From the NCBI GenBank assembly GCA_034437895.1, contig DAOTTO010000571.1, positions 1 through 18,960 of the forward strand: a stretch of DNA of 18,960 bases, given 5' to 3'. The stretch is from JANRLJ01 sp034437895 (GTDB lineage Bacteria; Chloroflexota; Anaerolineae; Aggregatilineales; Phototrophicaceae). The translations under genes were made by a program, and so were the position numbers. Below the pieces are notes generated by a model. That model worked only from the letters and a program-made list of their open reading frames with translations, was not told the origin of the DNA and ran no database searches. Below, piece by piece: positions 13,728 through 18,960 of this stretch (positions are counted from its first letter, which is position 1; each line of letters begins with the position of its first letter).

Positions 13728-14642
13728 TCATCTTCGGATTTTTATAAGCTGGACGATTTGGCGCGTGAGTCCCCACACAGCATAAGTAACAGCAAAGAGC
13801 AAAATGACCCCCATTGTGAAAAGCGGAATCGCCCGGACGAGAATTTCCCGCGTTAATGTCGACGGCTTAGAAGCGATTGAACTTGACGATGAGCTAAGGA
13901 GGGCATCCAAACGGCGCAGCACATCTTGTGCGTCTTGGGGGCGGTTTAGCTGGTAATACATATCAGCTAACCAGTAATAGGCGGGTGAGTAATTGCGGTC
14001 AACGGTGATAGCAGCCTCAAAATCAGCGGCGGCGGTTTGCTGCTGACCCAATTGGGCATACGTGCGCCCTCGATTAAAATAAGGCCATACTAAAGGTGTA
14101 TGCCCTAACCCAATCGCACGGTTGAAATCCGCAAGGGCAAAACCACGCTGCCCCAATGCGTAGCGCACCAATCCACGATTGTTATAGGCACGGGCATAAT
14201 TCGGTTCGACGGCTAAAGCGCGGCTGTAATCGCGCAGGGCTTCATCAAAACGTCCCATCGTATAATAAGTTAAGCCACGATTAGCATAAGCGCGGTAATA
14301 CAGCGGGTCAAGGCGCAGTGCGCTATCAAAATCCGTCAGCGCGAGTTCAAATTCATCCAAATTAAGATAGGCAAGGCCACGTCCGCTGTATGGCAGCGGT
14401 TGATCGGGTTCCAGCAAAATCGCGCAGGCATATTGCGCGGCGGCGTTAGCATAATCATTCAGATTGAGCAATGTCCGGCCTAACATCAACAAAATGGCGT
14501 AATCTTCTGCCACACGCCCATACTCATCCAAAGTTGTACACGGATACAATTCCGGCGGCGCGGTTGATCCTTGAGCATCAATCCCATCCCTTAGTGCGAT
14601 TGAGAGAAGCACAATTACAAAGAAAAAGAGCAAGCGCCTCAT
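13728..14642 (-). CDS. TPR protein with signal sequence and C-terminal membrane anchor
   Basis: 304 residues. An N-terminal signal or anchor (LLFFFVIVLLSIALRDG, 4-20) is followed by about six tetratricopeptide repeats (roughly 50-245). Each carries the usual N-R-G-L-x-Y and A-x-x-D-x-x-x-A-L positions, for example YYRAYANRGLTYYTMGRFDE and YARAYNNRGLVRYALGQRGF. A serine run (about 249-254) links to a C-terminal hydrophobic stretch (271-290). The TPR part would lie outside the cytoplasmic membrane as a protein-protein interaction surface. It starts 10 bp after the kinase stop with no clear ribosome binding site, so it is probably coupled to the kinase gene and shares its pathway. The partner is unknown. 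Confidence 0.85.
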   Translation of the reverse strand: MRRLLFFFVIVLLSIALRDGIDAQGSTAPPELYPCTTLDEYGRVAEDYAILLMLGRTLLNLNDYANAAAQYACAILLEPDQPLPYSGRGLAYLNLDEFELALTDFDSALRLDPLYYRAYANRGLTYYTMGRFDEALRDYSRALAVEPNYARAYNNRGLVRYALGQRGFALADFNRAIGLGHTPLVWPYFNRGRTYAQLGQQQTAAADFEAAITVDRNYSPAYYWLADMYYQLNRPQDAQDVLRRLDALLSSSSSSIASKPSTLTREILVRAIPLFTMGVILLFAVTYAVWGLTRQIVQLIKIRR

Positions 14643-14652
14643 TAGATTATGC

Positions 14653-17600
14653 TTATTGTGCCGCGTTCCATGCCGCCATCAGGTCGCGGTGGGCAGGGAT
14701 GTTTTCCAGCGTAGATCGGCGCTTGTCCTCGTTCCCGGCGGAATCGAGAATCATCTCAAGTAGGTTATAGCCAGCATTTAAGATTTCATCGGCGCGGTAG
14801 TCTTCCACGGCTTGCAAAACCTGATAGGCTGTCCAATAGACTTTCACTGGCTCGTGCGCCACATAAAGCGGATATTTTGCGATGATCTCATCAACGAAGG
14901 GCAAAATATGCAGCATCGCCGCCATCAGGTTGCCCCGTGTCATGGCGACCCGCGCCAATCCCATCGCCGTCAGCATCTTTAGCAAATCATCGTCTTTGGC
15001 ATACCCCTCGGCAGCACGTTGAAATTCCGATTCTGCCTCATCTAACCGTCCAACTGCCGCCAGCGCTTCGCCGCGTTGCAGCCAATAAAAGCGTCGTTGA
15101 TCGATCTCCGATTCCATACTTTCTAAGACGGTTAACGTTTGTTCGGCGGTTTCTAGCGCCAGTTCTGCGTTGCCTTCGTGTAAGGCGATGCGGGTGAGGG
15201 TATCCAGCGTTTGCACTTCAATCCAACGATCATTAATTTCGCGGCTGAGGGTTAGCGCTTTTTCGCCATACTGACGTGCTGTGGCGAAATCGCCGAGGGC
15301 GCGGTAGGCCAAACAAAGATTGTTATAGCAAAAGCATTCATTCTGGCGATCATTGGTCGCCCTGGAAATTTCGGCGGCCTCTTCCAGATACGGCAGCGCC
15401 TGGCCGTAATGATGCGTTTCCAGATCATTCGACCCCAAATTAAGCAGCAAGCGGCATTCATAATACCGATTGCCAGATTCGCGTGCGAGTTCGAGCGCCT
15501 TCTGGTTATATTCGTTGCAGGTATAATAATCCCCTTGCGCCTTCATAACCATCGCTAAATTGCCATATACGTTGGTCATCCCCGCACGGTCATTAATCCG
15601 TTGGCGCATAGCGAGGGCTTCTTCAAACATCGCTCGCGCCTCGGCGTGACGTGCCTGCCGCCACAGCGGAATGCCGACATTGGCGAGGGCGGAAGCGATA
15701 TTGGCAAGATTGCCGAGTTCGCGCTGAATATCGAGCGATTGGCTAAAAAACGTATATGACGTTTGCCAATTCCCTTGTAAATCCGCCAAGATACCAAGCT
15801 GCCGCAAACCCATTGCCCGGGTTTCCGGTAGGTTGAGCGTATCGGCAAGTTCCATCAAATGCTCAAAATGCGGACGCGCTTCATCATAATTGCCTGTCCG
15901 CCACAGCGCCCCGCCGAGCGCGGCTACAGCATTAATCTCGACCTGTTGATGGCTGATTTCTTTCGCCAATTGGATGGCTTGTTCAGCAGCGGCGATGGTC
16001 GCGGGGTAATCGCCGGTATCCAAGTGATAATTTGCCAACCGTTCCTGCGCCCAAGCCTTTTGTTCTGCCCCTAAGCTATTCGATAAGGTGATGAGGGTTT
16101 GAACATCTTGTTCGCGCAGTTCGCGTGCGCCTTGCGCGATATAAATTTTCTCGCGGGTGAGCAAAATCGAGAAACGCGCCAAAAGCGCCATGTCGGGCGT
16201 TAATTCAAGCGCTCGGTTGAGGAAAACGAGGGCTTCATTATTGGCATAACGCTCTACCGCCGCTTCTCCAGCGAGACGCGCATAGTGGCGTTCTTTTTGC
16301 AGATCGCCTGTGATCTGATGATGACGGGCGAGGTCGCCATAATAAGGCGCGAGTTCATCAAGATGCACTTGTTCGATGGCTTCCGCCACCCGACGATGGA
16401 AATCGGCCTGATTGGGTGCATTCAACAAGCCTTCGCGCAGTTTTTCGTGTGCGAAGCGCCAGCGATCATCGACCACTTCCAGCACGGCAGCATCAGAACA
16501 CGCTCGCAGCCACGCATCTAAATCAACCGCTTCAAGCACTTGCAGCACTTCAAGGTCAAGATCGCGTCCCATCACTGCCGCCAAGCGGAGCAGGTCGCGT
16601 CCTGCTTCCGGCACACGTTCCAGCCGTCGCTGGATGACGGATTGAATCCCTTGAGCAAACACGCTGGCCGGAAGCGTTTTGGTGCCAATATCCCCCAAAC
16701 GCTCGACATCTTCCGCCAATGCCCGCACAACCTCAACAGCAAAAAAGGCATTGCCTTCAGTTTCGCGCTGGAGCAGTTCGATCACTTCCGGCCTTTGCCC
16801 AGCCGTTCCGAGCATGGAATAACTTAAAGCGGCGATCTGGTGTTTGGAGAGGCGTGCGAGTTTTATTAACTCCATGTTGGAGAGTTCATCGGGCAGGTTC
16901 GGACGTTCATCGTCGCGGAATGTGCCGACAATAAGCAGTGGAAAATCTTTGGCGACGGCATTAAGCTGCTTAAGCGGTTCAAGACTTTCCTGCGCCCATT
17001 GTAAATCCTCCACCAGCAGCATCACCGGATGCGTCACTCGGTGGATGACCTCAACAATTGTCGAAATCAAACGCTGCTGCCCAGATTTGGCATCGACCCT
17101 CGGCGCAGGCGGGATGGAACGCTCCAATAACTCCGGCATATCCGGCACAATCTCATGCAGGATCGCCGCCTCTAAATCGCTGAGTTCAACCATCAACGCC
17201 AAGCGACGCATCGGCTCACGCCATAGTTGATAGGGCAGCCCGCCGCCGGCCACACCTTGCCCACGAAGCACGGCTGCGCCTTCGATGAGGGCTAAAGTAC
17301 GGACTTCATCAACCAAGCGCGATTTACCCACGCCGGATTCACCACCGATGAGGAAGGATGCGCCCTGCCGCGCCGCGACGATGGTTTTGAGTGCCTGCCT
17401 TAAGCGATAAATTTCCTCATCGCGACCCACAAAATCTGCTGCTTGCAAGAAGCTCTCGCGGATTGCCATGCTTTCTGGCGGGAGGGGTATGCCAGTGGCG
17501 GCGCTAAAAGCAGCGATCACCTCACCTGCATTTTCATAGCGATCCAGCGGCTCTTTTTCCAGCAGCCGCCCGACCACTTCTTGTATCGCTTCATCAGGAA

Positions 17601-18408
17601 TGCGCGATAAATCCGCTGCCATATTGAGGATATTCATCACCATCTGCCCCGGACTATCCCCGTAAGGATTGGAACCTGTGATGAGTTCATAGGCCATAAC
17701 CCCAACCGCGTATAAATCTGTCGCGGCGGTGGTGGACTTCCCCCACAGCACTTCGGGAGCCATGTAGGCCAAAGTCCCCATAACCTCGCCTTTTTGCTGG
17801 GTGTCGCTGTTGGTCGCCAACGCCAGACCAAAATCTAGCACTTTGACTTGGCCTTGCGGCGTGACCAAAACGTTCCCCGGCTTTAAATCCCGATGCAGGA
17901 TGCCCCGGCGGTGCAAATAGGCTAAGGCTTGTAGGACTTGAATCAAAACACCGATCTTGACGGATAAATCACGCGATTCGGTGTAAGTGGCAACCGTCTC
18001 GGCCTCTTCGATGAGCGTCATCGTAAAATACGGATGCGATTCGCCCGTGTCCGGCGCGATCTCGAAGCCGTAATCCAACACACTGATGATGTTCGGATGG
18101 CGTAAGCCGGAGAGGGTGCGGAATTCCGTCACCAGACCCAAAAGCGCTTCTTGAGAGTCGCTGGCTGCGCCGTCAGTGGTAAATTCGAGTTCGGTTGCCG
18201 CCACGACGACCTGCTTGAGCGCAACTTTTTGCCCCGTCAAGCGATCGTCCGCCCGGAACACCACCCCCATGCCACCTTGTCCTAATTTATCGGTGACACG
18301 GTAGCGATTACCAATGGTGACGGCGGTAACTTGGTTGGCTGGTATGGATAAGTCCGACATTGAAGCTTCCCCCAAAATGGTGATCGCTAACTGATGCACT
18401 TCATTCAT
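14653..18408 (-). CDS. Ser/Thr kinase fused to AAA ATPase and TPR domains
   Basis: A 1251-residue multidomain signalling protein. The Hanks-type kinase domain (about 34-300) has GQGGMGVVF (43-51), the ATP-anchoring K65, HRDLKPGN with catalytic D174, the D192-F-G motif and APE (217-219), so it looks active. A STAND/AAA_16-type ATPase follows (about 326-680): GRDEEI, Walker A GGESGVGKS (355-363, K362) and Walker B VMLLVEDLQW (462-471). From about 700 to the end are many TPR units (for instance YDEARPHFEHLMELADTL). It has no membrane span. This architecture is common in Chloroflexota, Cyanobacteria and myxobacteria. The start could also be ATG 18360, 16 codons later, which has GGGGGA 7 nt upstream. 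The ATG at 18408 fits a leaderless start instead. The kinase domain is intact in either case. Confidence 0.93.
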   Translation of the reverse strand: MNEVHQLAITILGEASMSDLSIPANQVTAVTIGNRYRVTDKLGQGGMGVVFRADDRLTGQKVALKQVVVAATELEFTTDGAASDSQEALLGLVTEFRTLSGLRHPNIISVLDYGFEIAPDTGESHPYFTMTLIEEAETVATYTESRDLSVKIGVLIQVLQALAYLHRRGILHRDLKPGNVLVTPQGQVKVLDFGLALATNSDTQQKGEVMGTLAYMAPEVLWGKSTTAATDLYAVGVMAYELITGSNPYGDSPGQMVMNILNMAADLSRIPDEAIQEVVGRLLEKEPLDRYENAGEVIAAFSAATGIPLPPESMAIRESFLQAADFVGRDEEIYRLRQALKTIVAARQGASFLIGGESGVGKSRLVDEVRTLALIEGAAVLRGQGVAGGGLPYQLWREPMRRLALMVELSDLEAAILHEIVPDMPELLERSIPPAPRVDAKSGQQRLISTIVEVIHRVTHPVMLLVEDLQWAQESLEPLKQLNAVAKDFPLLIVGTFRDDERPNLPDELSNMELIKLARLSKHQIAALSYSMLGTAGQRPEVIELLQRETEGNAFFAVEVVRALAEDVERLGDIGTKTLPASVFAQGIQSVIQRRLERVPEAGRDLLRLAAVMGRDLDLEVLQVLEAVDLDAWLRACSDAAVLEVVDDRWRFAHEKLREGLLNAPNQADFHRRVAEAIEQVHLDELAPYYGDLARHHQITGDLQKERHYARLAGEAAVERYANNEALVFLNRALELTPDMALLARFSILLTREKIYIAQGARELREQDVQTLITLSNSLGAEQKAWAQERLANYHLDTGDYPATIAAAEQAIQLAKEISHQQVEINAVAALGGALWRTGNYDEARPHFEHLMELADTLNLPETRAMGLRQLGILADLQGNWQTSYTFFSQSLDIQRELGNLANIASALANVGIPLWRQARHAEARAMFEEALAMRQRINDRAGMTNVYGNLAMVMKAQGDYYTCNEYNQKALELARESGNRYYECRLLLNLGSNDLETHHYGQALPYLEEAAEISRATNDRQNECFCYNNLCLAYRALGDFATARQYGEKALTLSREINDRWIEVQTLDTLTRIALHEGNAELALETAEQTLTVLESMESEIDQRRFYWLQRGEALAAVGRLDEAESEFQRAAEGYAKDDDLLKMLTAMGLARVAMTRGNLMAAMLHILPFVDEIIAKYPLYVAHEPVKVYWTAYQVLQAVEDYRADEILNAGYNLLEMILDSAGNEDKRRSTLENIPAHRDLMAAWNAAQ

Positions 18409-18415
18409 ATTCTAC

Positions 18416-18421
18416 ATTGTA
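18416..18421 (-). promoter_or_regulatory. -10 box of the kinase gene, possible leaderless start
   Basis: On the minus strand TACAAT (18421-18416) is followed by 7 nt and then the ATG at 18408, so transcription would begin at or beside the start codon. A -35 candidate (TTGTTC, 18448-18443) has a 21-bp spacer and is weak. If the real start codon is 18360 instead, the leader would be about 48 nt with a GGGGGA ribosome site. Confidence 0.35.
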
Positions 18422-18458
18422 TCGCCAGCAGCGGAGAGGCGCGAACAACATATCGTGA

Positions 18459-18502
18459 GAAAGTCCTGCAATCGATAAAGTCGAGACAGAAACAGGACTT
18501 TC
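18459..18502. repeat. Inverted repeat, 10-bp arms
   Basis: GAAAGTCCTG (18459-18468) pairs with CAGGACTTTC (18493-18502) around a 24-nt loop. The right arm with its flank (AGGACTTTCGCTC, 18494-18506) recurs exactly at 18866-18878. It has no thymine tail. It could be the end of a decayed mobile or dispersed element. Confidence 0.5.
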
Positions 18503-18701
18503 GCTCGATGCTTCGTGAAAAAAGGGTTTATGCGCTTTTCCAAAATAATATTCGGAGTGTAAACCCCATCCCCGGTTACTGCTATCGCTCGGAGGGAGAG
18601 CAATACAAGGCGCACTGTATTGTTCCGTTGCCCTGTTTCTGGGGAAAGGGTTAGGGGTTCTCTATATTTAACCTGAGTTTCGGATAAAGTTTTCATTCTA
18701 T

Positions 18702-18798
18702 CCCCACCCCTAAATCCCCTCCCCACTTCGTAGCTGAGGGGACTTAAAGCACCATTGTGAAGCGCTTTTCTCCCCTTCTCCATTGCATGGAGAAGGGG
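18702..18798. repeat. Intergenic C-rich repeat, copy A
   Basis: The copy begins with the 24-bp string CCCCACCCCTAAATCCCCTC plus CCCA (18702-18725), which is identical to 18888-18911. It ends with a perfect hairpin: CCCCTTCTCCAT (18772-18783), a TGC loop, and ATGGAGAAGGGG (18787-18798). Between them lie GAGGGGACTT and the TTTTCTCCCC block shared with copy B. The structure fits a dispersed, hairpin-forming non-coding element. Confidence 0.7.
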
Positions 18799-18887
18799 TC
18801 GGGGGATGAGGACATCATAAGAGTTAATCAAAGTATGCTATCCAAAACTGAGGTTATTTAATTTTAGGACTTTCGCTCACGCATTTA

Positions 18888-18960
18888 CCCCACCCCTAAA
18901 TCCCCTCCCCATTGCATGGAGAGGGGACTTCAAGATGCGTTTTTCTCCCCCTCTCCAAGT
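18888..18960. repeat. Intergenic C-rich repeat, copy B (cut by the window edge)
   Basis: Begins with the same 24 bp as copy A, then contains a near-perfect hairpin with arms 18902-18912 and 18916-18926 (one mismatch, TGC loop), GAGGGGACTT, and the TTTTCTCCCC block. The end of the unit lies beyond the window. The 13-bp string AGGACTTTCGCTC (18866-18878) precedes it. Confidence 0.65.

Larger units (their letters stand above)
18409..18701. other. Non-coding region upstream of the kinase gene
   Basis: No convincing gene. It contains the kinase promoter, the 10-bp inverted repeat at 18459-18502 and a second small inverted repeat (CAATACA 18601-18607 with TGTATTG 18616-18622). A GGG/CCC-rich stretch follows at 18630-18657. 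The open frames here lack ribosome binding sites and run through repeats. Confidence 0.55.

Noticed and set aside
18412..18831. Open frame of 139 residues on the minus strand
   Set aside because: It runs through the C-rich repeat and its hairpin, has no ribosome binding site and no family resemblance, and overlaps the inverted repeat at 18459-18502.

Overview
The window is about 19 kb of moderately GC-rich bacterial chromosome. No marker gene fixes the taxon. A Chloroflexota (Anaerolineae-like) origin is my best guess. The reasons are the very large Ser/Thr kinase-ATPase-TPR protein, a 5' housekeeping set (ppk1, recO, priA) scattered among accessory genes, repeated toxin-antitoxin (TA) pairs, and GC-skewed intergenic repeats. 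This is inference from gene style, not proof.

Layout. Positions 1-423 (minus) hold a decayed VapBC-type TA module: an antitoxin with an in-frame amber codon overlapping a frameshifted PIN toxin remnant. Positions 552-2021 (plus) hold a small membrane protein, an uncharacterised 205-residue protein and a GNAT acetyltransferase. Positions 2016-4091 (minus) encode a 691-residue protein that reads as a long prokaryotic Argonaute (N, PAZ-like, MID, PIWI) whose first catalytic aspartate is replaced by alanine. Divergent from it, at 4191-6821 (plus), four head-to-tail copies of a DUF433 antitoxin / DUF5615 PIN-like toxin pair repeat with a period of 663-664 bp, followed by the 5' stub of a fifth copy. 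Next come ppk1 and recO (plus), a GNAT plus MmcQ/YjbR pair (minus), priA (plus), and a minus-strand operon of a kinase-AAA-TPR signalling protein with a TPR membrane protein. The last 550 bp carry no credible gene but contain GC-skewed, hairpin-forming repeats and inverted repeats.

How the genes may work together. Within each TA unit the genes overlap by 4 bp (ATGA), so antitoxin and toxin are probably translationally coupled. The units are separated by only 23-31 bp, each with a strong ribosome binding site, so the whole array may be one transcript. The copies are mosaics of one another, which indicates recombination or gene conversion. The Argonaute and the array share a 99-bp divergent promoter region. 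The Argonaute probably binds nucleic acid without cutting it. Whether it works with the PIN-like array as a defence system is the main hypothesis raised by this window and is not demonstrated by sequence alone. The kinase and the TPR membrane protein form an apparent two-gene signalling operon. PriA, RecO and Ppk1 are ordinary housekeeping proteins, apart from a degenerate zinc-finger region in RecO.
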